Assembly (NCBI GenBank): GCA_047602365.1 | Contig: JASGHM010000001.1 | Span: forward strand, 1,550,001-1,614,000 | Direction of reading: 5' to 3' | Length of the DNA: 64,000 nucleotides | Origin: Piscinibacter sp047602365 | GTDB taxonomy: Bacteria > Pseudomonadota > Gammaproteobacteria > Burkholderiales > Burkholderiaceae_C | Shown here: piece by piece, positions 26,496 to 36,813 of the stretch | How positions within the stretch are numbered: the first letter of the stretch is position 1 | Layout: each line of letters opens with the position of its first letter | Made by a program: the position numbers and the translations under genes | Notes under the pieces: generated by a model | The model's database searches: none | Seen by the model: only the letters and a program-made list of their open reading frames with translations | Told to the model about the DNA's origin: nothing

Positions 26496-28553
26496 TCAGG
26501 CCTTCAGGTAGTCGCTCTTCGAACCGAGCCAGCGCGCGATGTGGCGTTCCGCCGCCTGCGGGTGCTGCGCCAGCAGCAGCGTCGCGGCGGCGCGTGCCTG
26601 GCGGACCAGCGGCTCGTCCTCGGCGAGATCCGCGAAGCGCAGCAGCGGTGCGCCCGACTGCCGCGCGCCGAAGAACTCGCCGGGGCCGCGGATCTCCAGG
26701 TCGCGGCGGGCGATCTCGAAGCCGTCGGTCGTCTCGATCATCGCCTTCAGCCGCGACTTGGCGGTGTCCGACAGCGGCGTGGTGTAGAGCAGCACGCAGA
26801 CGCTGGCCACCGCGCCGCGGCCGACGCGCCCGCGCAGCTGGTGCAGCTGCGACAGACCGAAGCGCTCGGCATGTTCGATCACCATCAGCGAGGCGTTCGG
26901 CACGTCGACGCCGACCTCGATGACGGTGGTCGAGACCAGCACGCCCATCTGCCCGCCGCTGAACAGCGACATCACCGCCGCCTTCTCGGCCGCCGGCATG
27001 CGCCCGTGCAGCAGGCCGACCATTTGGCCCGGCAGCGCCTCGCACAACTGCTGGTGCGTCGCGGTGGCGTTCTGCAGGTCCAGCGTCTCCGATTCCTCGA
27101 TCAGCGGGCAGACCCAGTAGACCTGCCGACCGGCGGCCACCTCGTCGCGGATGCGCGCGACCACGGCCTCGCGCTTGTCGTCGGCGAACAGCTTGGTCAC
27201 CACCGGCGTGCGGCCCGGCGGCAGCTCGTCGATGGTGCTGATGTCGAGGTCGGCGAACAGTGTCATCGCCAGCGTGCGCGGGATCGGCGTGGCCGACATC
27301 ATCAGCGTGTGCGGCTCCAGCGGCCCGTCCTGCAGCTTGGAGCGCAGCGCGAGCCGCTGCTGCACGCCGAAGCGGTGCTGCTCGTCGATGATCGCCAGGC
27401 CCAGCTTCGCGAACTCGACCTGGTCCTCGATCACCGCGTGCGTGCCGACCACCAGCGCCGCCTCGCCCGAGGCGATCTGCGCCAGCATCTCGCGGCGTGC
27501 CTTGCCCTTGCGGCTGCCGGTCAGCCAGGCCACCGTGATGCCCAGCGGCGCCAGCCAGCCGACCAGCTTGCGCAGGTGCTGCTCGGCGAGGATCTCGGTG
27601 GGCGCCATCAGCGCGCATTGCCAGCCCTGCTCGATGGCGATCGTCGCCGCGAGGGCCGCGACCACGGTCTTGCCCGAGCCGACGTCGCCTTGCAGCAGGC
27701 GGTGCATCGGTGTGGTCGTGCCCAGGTCGCGGGCGATCTCCTCGACGACGCGCCGCTGCGCCTCGGTCAGCGAGAAGGGCAGCGCGGCGAGCAGCTTCTC
27801 CTGCAGGCCGCCGGCGCGCACGGCGAAGGCCGGCGCCCTCTGCCGCTCGCGTTCGAGCTTGGCCTTCAGCTGCGACAGCTGCTGCGCCAGCAGCTCCTCG
27901 AACTTCAGGCGCTGCCAGGCCGGGTGGCTGTGGTCCTCCAGCGCCATCACGCTGACGTCGGGCGCCGGGTGATGCAGGAAGTCCAGCGCCTCGCGCAGCG
28001 GCGGCAGGCCGACGGGCACGGTGCCCGGCGGCAGCTGCTCCGACAGGTCGGCGCGGGCCAGCCCCGAGGCCACCGCCTTGCGCAGGTAGGCCTGCGGCAG
28101 CTGCGCGCTGGCCGGGTAGACCGGCGTCAGCGCGCGCGCCAGCGGCGTGTGCTCGTCGACCGCCTTGAAGCTCGGGTGCACCATCTCCAGCCCGAAGAAG
28201 CCACCGCGCGCCTCGCCGCGCACGCGCACGCGCGCACCCTCGGCCAGCGTCTTCTGGTGCGAGGGGTAGAAGTTCAGGAAGCGCAGCACCAGGTCATCGG
28301 CGCCGTCGTGGATCTTCACCACCAGCTGGCGGCGCGGGCGGAACTGCACGCGGCTGTCGGTCACCACGCCTTCGACCTGCGCATGGTCGCCGTCGCGCAG
28401 CGCGGCGATGGCGACGAGTTTCGTCTCGTCCTCGTAGCGCAGCGGCAGGTGCAGCGCGAGGTCGATGTCGCGCAGCAGGCCGAGCTTCTCGAGCGCGCGC
28501 TGCGGGGCCGACTTCGGCTTCTTCTCGTTCGACGGGGGCACGGCCTCGGCCAT
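26496..28553 (-). CDS. recG: ATP-dependent DNA helicase RecG
   Basis: Branch-migration helicase of 685 residues that reverses stalled forks and processes Holliday junctions. The N-terminal wedge/OB region includes LHLPLRYEDETKLV and VEGVVTDSRVQFRPRRQL. The helicase core shows motif I LQGDVGSGKTVVAAL, motif Ia MAPTEILAEQH, motif II IIDEQHRFG and motif III MSATPIPRTLAMTLFAD, then motif VI RGRVGRG. The C-terminal RecG wedge-associated tail GPGEFFGARQSG is also present. MAEAVPPSNEKKPK is the likely start; an upstream ATG adds a proline-rich extension of low credibility. It appears to be transcribed alone. Confidence 0.96.
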   Translation of the reverse strand: MAEAVPPSNEKKPKSAPQRALEKLGLLRDIDLALHLPLRYEDETKLVAIAALRDGDHAQVEGVVTDSRVQFRPRRQLVVKIHDGADDLVLRFLNFYPSHQKTLAEGARVRVRGEARGGFFGLEMVHPSFKAVDEHTPLARALTPVYPASAQLPQAYLRKAVASGLARADLSEQLPPGTVPVGLPPLREALDFLHHPAPDVSVMALEDHSHPAWQRLKFEELLAQQLSQLKAKLERERQRAPAFAVRAGGLQEKLLAALPFSLTEAQRRVVEEIARDLGTTTPMHRLLQGDVGSGKTVVAALAATIAIEQGWQCALMAPTEILAEQHLRKLVGWLAPLGITVAWLTGSRKGKARREMLAQIASGEAALVVGTHAVIEDQVEFAKLGLAIIDEQHRFGVQQRLALRSKLQDGPLEPHTLMMSATPIPRTLAMTLFADLDISTIDELPPGRTPVVTKLFADDKREAVVARIRDEVAAGRQVYWVCPLIEESETLDLQNATATHQQLCEALPGQMVGLLHGRMPAAEKAAVMSLFSGGQMGVLVSTTVIEVGVDVPNASLMVIEHAERFGLSQLHQLRGRVGRGAVASVCVLLYTTPLSDTAKSRLKAMIETTDGFEIARRDLEIRGPGEFFGARQSGAPLLRFADLAEDEPLVRQARAAATLLLAQHPQAAERHIARWLGSKSDYLKA

Positions 28554-28716
28554 GGGCGGATTCTCGCCGCTGCCGCGAGCGTGACTTCGGGCCGGTGGAC
28601 GTCGCGCCGCGGGTGCGGGCTGCGGCAGCACTGTGCAACCGGGTGTTCACTCCAGACCGCCGCTGCCTCGGCGGGCTTAGCATCGCGGCCTGTCGTATTC
28701 CCACCTGCTCCGACTC

Positions 28717-28845
28717 ATGCGCTTCGTCGCCCGCGTTGCCCTGGTCCTCGTCGTCATCGCCGCCGTCAGCGCGCTCGCCGCGCTGGCCTGGGACCGCTCC
28801 GAGCGCGCCGCGGCGCAGCCGGCTGCGCAGCTCGGCCCGCACTGA
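28717..28845 (+). CDS. Small single-span membrane protein, hypothetical
   Basis: A 42-codon frame starting MRFVARVALVLVVIAAVSAL, with one hydrophobic helix (residues 5-25) followed by a charged tail ending QLGPH. It lies between recG (divergent, 163 bases away) and queA (67 bases downstream). Small membrane proteins of this type are common but rarely annotated. Evidence is only the open frame, its sensible start and its helix; no ribosome site is convincing. Confidence 0.35.
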   Translation: MRFVARVALVLVVIAAVSALAALAWDRSERAAAQPAAQLGPH

Positions 28846-28911
28846 AGCGGCGGCTGCCCGGCGCGGGCATGGCACCATCGCGGCCTCGCATCACAGGCCG
28901 GTACAGCCTCC

Positions 28912-29992
28912 ATGCCCTCTGCCGACACCGCAACCCTTCACGCTGGCCGACTTCGACTTCGAGCTTCCGGCCGAGCTGATCGCCCAGCACCCCGCCGCTG
29001 AACGTTCCGCCTCGCGCTTGCTCGACGCCACCGGCGCCGCGCCGGTCGACCGGGTGTTCCGCGAACTGCCCGGCCTGCTCGAACAAGGCGACCTGCTGGT
29101 CTTCAACGACACCCGCGTGATCAAGGCCCGGCTGCTCGGCGCCAAGGCCAGCGGCGGCGCGGTGGAGGCGCTGGTCGAGCGGGTGCTGCCCGGCCGCGAG
29201 GTGCTGGCCCACCTGCGCGCCAGCAAGTCGCCCAAGCCGGGCAGCACGGTGCGCTTCACCGGCGGCGACAGCGGCTCGTCCTTCGACGCCGAGGTGCTCG
29301 GTCGCGCCGGGCCGGACGGCTCGCTGTTCCAGCTGCGCTTCCCCGACGAGCCGCTGGCCCTGCTCGAGCGCCACGGCCATGTGCCGCTGCCGCCGTACAT
29401 CACCCATGCCGACAGCGCCGAGGACGAGCGCCGCTACCAGACCGTGTTCGCGAAGCACCCCGGCGCGGTGGCGGCACCGACGGCGGCGCTGCACTTCGAC
29501 GCCGGCGTGCTGGCCGCGCTGGCCGAGCGCGGCATCGGCACGGCCAGCGTCACGCTGCACGTCGGCGCCGGCACCTTCCAGCCGGTGCGCAGCGAGAACC
29601 TCGCCGAGCACCGCATGCACAGCGAGTGGTTCGAGGTGCCTCAGGCCACGGTCGACGCGGTCGCCGCCACGCGTGCGGCCGGCCGCCGCGTGGTCGCGGT
29701 CGGCACGACCACGCTGCGCGCGCTGGAGTCGGCCGCGCTGCCGGGCGAACTGCGCGCCGGCGCACGCGACACCGACATCTTCATCACGCCCGGCTTCGCC
29801 TTCCGCGTCGTCGACCGGCTGGTGACCAACTTCCACCTGCCGAAGAGCACGCTGATGATGCTGGTCAGCGCTTTCGCCGGCCATGCACGGGTGATGGCGC
29901 TGTACCGCCACGCGATCCTGCAGCGCTATCGCTTCTTCAGCTACGGCGACGCGATGCTGCTCGAGCGCGGCACAGACGCTGCTCCGCGCTGA
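28912..29992 (+). CDS. queA: S-adenosylmethionine:tRNA ribosyltransferase-isomerase, start-proximal frameshift
   Basis: QueA transfers and isomerises the ribosyl part of SAM onto 7-aminomethyl-deazaguanine in tRNA, the penultimate step to queuosine. Clear motifs: FELPAELIAQHPAAERSASR, LLVFNDTRVIKARL, TAALHFDAG, LHVGAGTFQPVRSENLAEH and NFHLPKSTLMMLVSAFAG. From FTLADFDF onward the frame has no nearby upstream start codon. The ATG at 28912 (MPSADTAT) would be a natural start but is one base out of frame, because of an extra C in the CCC at 28934-28936. Either the sequence has an error there or translation starts unconventionally. Tgt, the partner enzyme, is 5.6 kb downstream rather than adjacent. 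Confidence 0.88.
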
Positions 29993-30052
29993 CACAGCCG
30001 TCGTGCGGCTGCGACCACGGGCTGCTCCACGCTGGCAAAACGCCGGGGCGTG

Positions 30053-30066
30053 TTGATGTCGGTCAA
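30053..30066 (+). promoter_or_regulatory. FNR/ANR-type box before the cytochrome c gene
   Basis: TTGAT-GTCG-GTCAA matches TTGAT-N4-ATCAA at nine of ten bases. A possible -10 element TAGCAT lies at 30088-30093, which would put transcription start near 30100 and the box centre at about -41, the classic activating position. The leader to the ATG would be about 28 bases. Confidence 0.5.
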
Positions 30067-30127
30067 TGGGGGGTGAGATCGGCTTCCTAGCATGGGTCGC
30101 AGGCACAACGACCCTCGTGGAGGAACC

Positions 30128-30502
30128 ATGACCAAGACCGCACTGCTCCTGCTCGCCCTGGCCGCCGCGCCGGCCTGGGCTGCTGGCAACGACGACGCAA
30201 TGACCACGCTGGCGAAGAACGCCGGCTGCCTGACCTGCCACCAGGTCGAGCCCGGCGGCAAGGGCCCGGACGGCCTGCCGCCGATCGGCCCGGCCTGGCG
30301 CGACGTGGCCGCCAAGTACAAGGGCGTCAAGGGTGCCGACACCCAGCTCACCGCCACCGTGATGAAGGGCTCCAACCCGTACGACAGCCACTGGAAGGGC
30401 CAGGCCAGCGGCTTGGCGATGCCGCCCAATGCGGTGGCGATCAAGGAAGCCGACGCGAAGAAGCTGGTCGGCTGGATCCTCGCGCTGGACGTGAAGAAGT
30501 AG
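30128..30502 (+). CDS. Periplasmic class I cytochrome c
   Basis: A 124-residue cytochrome. The signal peptide MTKTALLLLALAAAPAWAAG is cleaved to give a mature protein of about 105 residues with one haem motif, CLTCH, near residue 37. The distal ligand Met is probably in SGLAMPPNAVA near 100, and KKLVGWILALD forms the last helix. It resembles small electron carriers of the c551/c552 type that feed terminal oxidases or nitrite reductase. GGAGGAACC before the ATG is a strong ribosome site. The FNR-type box upstream suggests induction at low oxygen. It stands between queA and the TonB receptor operon as a single gene. Confidence 0.92.
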   Translation: MTKTALLLLALAAAPAWAAGNDDAMTTLAKNAGCLTCHQVEPGGKGPDGLPPIGPAWRDVAAKYKGVKGADTQLTATVMKGSNPYDSHWKGQASGLAMPPNAVAIKEADAKKLVGWILALDVKK

Positions 30503-30530
30503 ACAGCGCGGCCGGTGCGTGGCAGTGAAA

Positions 30531-30554
30531 AGCGCCCACTTGGCGCTGCTTTGC
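30531..30554 (+). terminator. Weak intrinsic terminator candidate after the cytochrome c gene
   Basis: AGCGCC (30531-30536) pairs with GGCGCT (30542-30547), five-base loop, then GCTTTGC. The stem is short and the T run only three, so termination may be partial. It separates the cytochrome gene from the TonB receptor operon. Confidence 0.35.
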
Positions 30555-30594
30555 ACTTGATCGGTGCCTGCCGGCTGCCGATAGCCTCGGTGGC

Positions 30595-32622
30595 ATGGCC
30601 TCGGATTCCGTCCTCCGCGCCGCGCCGTTGGCGTGGCCCCCGCACGTCGCCGCCGCGCTGGTCGCGGCGCTGCTGGCGTTCGGCCCGGCGCAGGCCGCCG
30701 GCGAGCCGGCAGCGGACGACGAGTTGGCCGAGTTGCTGTCGCGGCCGGTTCACGGCGGCGCGCGGCTGGCCGCCGCCTCCAAGTACGAGCAGGACGCGGC
30801 CGAGGCGCCGAGCCTGGTCTACGTGCGCACCGGCGGCGAGATCCGCGCCCAGGGCTACCGCAGCCTGGCCGAGGTGCTGGAGAGCATGCCCGGCATCCAC
30901 CTGCGCCGCGACCGTTCCTACACCTACACCGGCGTGCGTGGCATCGAGCGGCCGGGCGACTACTCTTCGCGCCTGCTGCTGCTGATCGACGGCGTGCGCG
31001 TCAACGAGGCGATCTACGACTCCGCCACCGCCGGCGCCGAGTTCCCGCTCGATGTCGGGCTGATCGACCGGGTCGAGTTCATTCCCGGCCCGGGGTCCTC
31101 GCTGTACGGCTCGAACGCGCTGCTCGGCGTGGTCAACGTGGTCACCCGCTCGGCGGCGCAGCTGTCCGGCGGCGCGGTCGGGCTGGACTTCGGCTCGCTC
31201 GGCCGGCGCAAGCTGACCACCACCTGGGGCGGCAATCTCGGCCAGGCGCGGGTGCTGCTCGGCCTGGCCAGCGAGCGCAACCGCGGCCACGGCGCGCTGT
31301 ACTACCCCGAGTACGACAGTGCGGAGAACAACCACGGCCTGGCCGTCGGTCGCGACGGCGAGCGCAACGACAAGCTCTACGGCAAGGCGCGCTGGGGCGA
31401 GCTGAGCCTGTCCGCGTTGCTGTCCGAGCGGCGCAAGGACGACCCGACCGGCGCCTATGGCGTGCTGTTCGACACCCTCAGCGACTCGCTCGACCGCTTC
31501 GCCTCTGCCGACCTCTCGCTCAGCCGCCAGCTCGACGCGGCGCAGGAGTTGTTCGCCCGCTTCGGCGTGGCGAGCTACGAGTACCGCGGCACCGGCCTCT
31601 ATGGCACGCGCGCGGCGCCGGTGCCGGCGGTGACCGAGGCCACCGCGCGCTGGAGCTCCGGCGAGCTGCGCTACGTGTGGAGCGGCTGGGCCGGCCACCG
31701 CGTGCTGGCCGGCGCCGAGTTCCAGAGCAACTGGCGCCAGCACATCTACTCGGCCGACCTCGAACCGGCACCGCAGGTCTACACCGACAGCCGGCTGCAC
31801 TCGGCACGCTACTCGCTGTTCGTCAACGACGAGTGGCAGGCGCTGCAGGCACTGCGGCTGAACGCCGGCCTGCGCGTCGACCGCCTGCTCGACGGCGACA
31901 GTGCCTTCACGCCGCGGCTGGCAGCGCTGTATGCGCCGTCGCCGCAGTGGACGCTGAAGCTGCAAGGCGGGCGCGCCTTCCGCGAACCCAACGTCTCCGA
32001 GACCAGCTATCTGGATTCCTCGCAGGCCCTGGGCGGCAAGCTGGAGGCCGAGACGCTGCGCTCGGCGGAGCTGGCGCTGCTGTGGCGGCCGAACGAGCAG
32101 TTCGACGCCAGCCTGTCGACCTACCGGCTCGACCTGCGCGACGCGATCGACTTCGTCGACCGGCCCGACGGCCAGCAGGTCTATGCCAATGCCGGCCACC
32201 TGTCCACACGCGGCGTCGAGCTCGAGTCGACCTGGCAGTGGACCGACCACCTGCGCCTGCGTGGCAGCTGGGCGCGGCAGAACGCGCGCGACGGCGGCGA
32301 CGGCCAGCCGCTGAGCGACACGCCACGCTCGGTCGCCAAGCTGATGCTCACCGCGTCCGGCCCCTGGCCCGGCACGACGCTGGGCCTGAACCTGCTGCGC
32401 CTGGGCGAGCGGCGCAGCGTCGCCGGCGCGCGACTCGAGCCGTACACGCGGCTGAACGCGCAGTTCCTGCTCGCGCCCGCCGGCGAGCGCTGGTCCTTCG
32501 CGATCGGCGCCTACAACCTGGGCGGCGCACGTTATGCCGACCCGGGCGGGCCGGAGCACCTGCAGGACAGCCTGCCGCAGGACGGCCGCGTCTGGCGCGT
32601 GCAGTTCGGTTGGGGCTACTGA
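30595..32622 (+). CDS. TonB-dependent outer-membrane receptor
   Basis: A 675-residue receptor with signal peptide (cleavage after PAQAAG). The plug domain runs about residues 70-190 and includes GYRSLAEVLESMPGIHLRRD, GVRGIERPGDYSSRLLLLID and IPGPGSSLYGSNALLGVVNV. The 22-strand barrel follows with FREPNVSET and ends in an aromatic residue pattern (VQFGWGY), as outer-membrane proteins do. No obvious iron-siderophore or cobalamin determinant is visible. Two bases after its stop, a YfiR-family gene begins, followed by a hybrid sensor kinase, suggesting a signalling rather than purely nutrient role. Ligand unknown. Confidence 0.92.
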   Translation: MASDSVLRAAPLAWPPHVAAALVAALLAFGPAQAAGEPAADDELAELLSRPVHGGARLAAASKYEQDAAEAPSLVYVRTGGEIRAQGYRSLAEVLESMPGIHLRRDRSYTYTGVRGIERPGDYSSRLLLLIDGVRVNEAIYDSATAGAEFPLDVGLIDRVEFIPGPGSSLYGSNALLGVVNVVTRSAAQLSGGAVGLDFGSLGRRKLTTTWGGNLGQARVLLGLASERNRGHGALYYPEYDSAENNHGLAVGRDGERNDKLYGKARWGELSLSALLSERRKDDPTGAYGVLFDTLSDSLDRFASADLSLSRQLDAAQELFARFGVASYEYRGTGLYGTRAAPVPAVTEATARWSSGELRYVWSGWAGHRVLAGAEFQSNWRQHIYSADLEPAPQVYTDSRLHSARYSLFVNDEWQALQALRLNAGLRVDRLLDGDSAFTPRLAALYAPSPQWTLKLQGGRAFREPNVSETSYLDSSQALGGKLEAETLRSAELALLWRPNEQFDASLSTYRLDLRDAIDFVDRPDGQQVYANAGHLSTRGVELESTWQWTDHLRLRGSWARQNARDGGDGQPLSDTPRSVAKLMLTASGPWPGTTLGLNLLRLGERRSVAGARLEPYTRLNAQFLLAPAGERWSFAIGAYNLGGARYADPGGPEHLQDSLPQDGRVWRVQFGWGY

Positions 32623-32624
32623 CC

Positions 32625-33182
32625 ATGGGCGGGGACCGGTCGACCATGCTGCGGCTTCGCCGCGGCTGCGGTGCGATCGTGCTGCTGCTGGCGGCCATGA
32701 CCGGTGTCGAACCGACGGCGGCGCAGGCACCGAGCAGCGAGGCCGAGGCGATGGTGCGATTCACGCTCACGCTGGCCCGCTTCGTCCAGTGGCCCGACGG
32801 GCCCGCAGCGCCCGGCGCGCCGTTGCGCCTGTGCCTGCTGCAGAACAGCCGGGCGGTGGAAGCCGCGTTCGTCAGCCGCAAGGGAACGACGGTGACCGGC
32901 CGCCCGCTCGAGGTGCTCAACGGCGCCGCGGTCAAGGGGGCCGCCTGCGACCTGCTGTTCGTCGACGCCAGCGCCGGCAGCGCCGGCATGGAGGCGCTGG
33001 CCGCCTCCGCGCCGGCACTGACCATCGGCAGCGCCGACGGCTTCCTGTCTCGCGGCGGCATGGTCGAGCTGGTCAACGTGAACGACGCGCTGCGCTTCGA
33101 CGTCCACATGAAGCCGCTGCGCCAGGCCGGGCTGAGCCTGTCGGCACAGGCCCTGAAGCTCGCGCGGCACGTGCAGGAGTGA
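32625..33182 (+). CDS. YfiR family periplasmic protein (DUF4154)
   Basis: A 185-residue periplasmic protein with an N-terminal signal (GCGAIVLLLAAMTGVEPTAA; an in-frame ATG at 32646 is an alternative start). The domain begins VRFTLTLARFVQWPDGPAAP, the conserved YfiR/DUF4154 opening, and includes LRLCLLQNSRAVEAAF, ACDLLFVDAS, and FLSRGGMVELVNVNDALRFD. In Pseudomonas, YfiR restrains the diguanylate cyclase YfiN by contacting its periplasmic domain. Here the next gene, four bases on, is a hybrid histidine kinase with a periplasmic sensor domain, so the protein may instead modulate that kinase. Two cysteines resemble the redox-sensitive pair of YfiR, but not in a position I can align reliably. 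Confidence 0.88.
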   Translation: MGGDRSTMLRLRRGCGAIVLLLAAMTGVEPTAAQAPSSEAEAMVRFTLTLARFVQWPDGPAAPGAPLRLCLLQNSRAVEAAFVSRKGTTVTGRPLEVLNGAAVKGAACDLLFVDASAGSAGMEALAASAPALTIGSADGFLSRGGMVELVNVNDALRFDVHMKPLRQAGLSLSAQALKLARHVQE

Positions 33183-33186
33183 CGCG

Positions 33187-35592
<2,406 letters not shown>

Positions 35593-35634
35593 GCCGCGGC
35601 GCGGGCCGCACGGAGGCGCTGCGACAATCGGCGC

Positions 35635-36762
35635 ATGCTGAACTTCGAACTGCTGCGCACCGAGGGCCAGGCCCGCCGCGGGCGCCTCACGCTCAACCAC
35701 GGCGTCGTCGAGACACCGGTCTTCATGCCGGTGGGCACCTACGGCACGGTCAAGGGCGTGATGCCTTCGTCGCTGGAGACGATGGGCGCGCAGATCATCC
35801 TCGGCAACACCTTCCACCTGTGGCTGCGCCCAGGGCTGGACATCCTCGCGCAGTTCGGCGGCCTGCACCGCTTCGAGGCCTGGGGCAAGCCGATCCTGAC
35901 CGACAGCGGCGGCTTCCAGGTCTGGTCGCTGGGCGAGATGCGCAAGATCAGCGAAGAAGGCGTCAAGTTCGCATCGCCGGTCAACGGCGACAAGCTGTTC
36001 CTGACCCCCGAGGTCAGCATGCAGATCCAGCGTGTGCTGAACAGCGACATCGTGATGCAGTTCGACGAGTGCACGCCCTACGAGACCAAGGGCCACGTCA
36101 CCACCGAGAAGGAAGCGCGCGTCTCGATGGAGCTGAGCCTGCGCTGGGCGAAGCGCTGCCTGGCCGAGTTCCAGCGGCTGGAGAACCCGAACGCGCTGTT
36201 CGGCATCGTGCAGGGCGGCATGTTCGAGCACCTGCGCGAGCAGTCGCTGGCGGCGCTGGTCGAGCTCGACCTGCCCGGCTACGCGATCGGCGGCGTCAGC
36301 GTCGGCGAGCCCAAGGAGGACATGCAGCGCATCATGGCGCACACGCCGCACCGCCTGCCCGCCGACAAGCCGCGCTACCTGATGGGCGTGGGCACGCCGG
36401 AAGACCTGGTCGAAGGCGTGGGCCGCGGCGTCGACATGTTCGACTGCGTGATGCCGACGCGCAACGCGCGCAACGGCCACCTGTTCACCCGCTTCGGCGA
36501 CCTGCGGCTGCGCAACGCGCGCTACAAGACCGACGAACGGCCGGTCGATCAGACCTGCAGCTGCCACACCTGCCAGAACTTCAGCCGCGCCTACCTGCAC
36601 CACCTCGACCGCTGCAACGAGATGCTCGGGCCGATGCTGGCCAGCATCCACAACCTGCACTACTACGTGAACCTGATGCGCGAGGTGCGCGAGGCGCTGG
36701 ACGCCGGCGCCTTCGCGGCCTTCGCCGCGAAGTTCGCCGAGGACCGCGGCCGCGGCGTGTGA
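35635..36762 (+). CDS. tgt: Queuine tRNA-ribosyltransferase
   Basis: Tgt exchanges guanine-34 for preQ1 in tRNAs with GUN anticodons. The 375-residue protein has the nucleophile and base-binding segments TDSGGFQVWSLG, VMQFDECTPYE, FGIVQGGMFEHLR and GYAIGGVSVGEPKEDM. The second catalytic Asp is in VDMFDCVMPTRNARNG, and the zinc site is DQTCSCHTCQNFSRAYLHHL. All key residues are present. It starts 42 bases after the sensor kinase gene. The usual queA-tgt adjacency is broken by the cytochrome and TonB receptor-YfiR-kinase genes. Confidence 0.97.
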   Translation: MLNFELLRTEGQARRGRLTLNHGVVETPVFMPVGTYGTVKGVMPSSLETMGAQIILGNTFHLWLRPGLDILAQFGGLHRFEAWGKPILTDSGGFQVWSLGEMRKISEEGVKFASPVNGDKLFLTPEVSMQIQRVLNSDIVMQFDECTPYETKGHVTTEKEARVSMELSLRWAKRCLAEFQRLENPNALFGIVQGGMFEHLREQSLAALVELDLPGYAIGGVSVGEPKEDMQRIMAHTPHRLPADKPRYLMGVGTPEDLVEGVGRGVDMFDCVMPTRNARNGHLFTRFGDLRLRNARYKTDERPVDQTCSCHTCQNFSRAYLHHLDRCNEMLGPMLASIHNLHYYVNLMREVREALDAGAFAAFAAKFAEDRGRGV

Positions 36763-36769
36763 ACAAGCG

Positions 36770-36783
36770 TTGACCCCGGTCAG
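36770..36783 (+). promoter_or_regulatory. FNR-like dyad before the UbiM-like gene
   Basis: TTGAC-CCCG-GTCAG, a near-perfect dyad related to the FNR/DNR consensus and to the box at 30053. CAGCAT at 36806-36811 lies almost the same distance away as TAGCAT does in the cytochrome promoter. If used, transcription would start near 36818, favouring the second ATG of the gene (36841). Confidence 0.35.
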
Positions 36784-36813
36784 CACCGGCAGTGCGGGCG
36801 GCGGGCAGCATCG

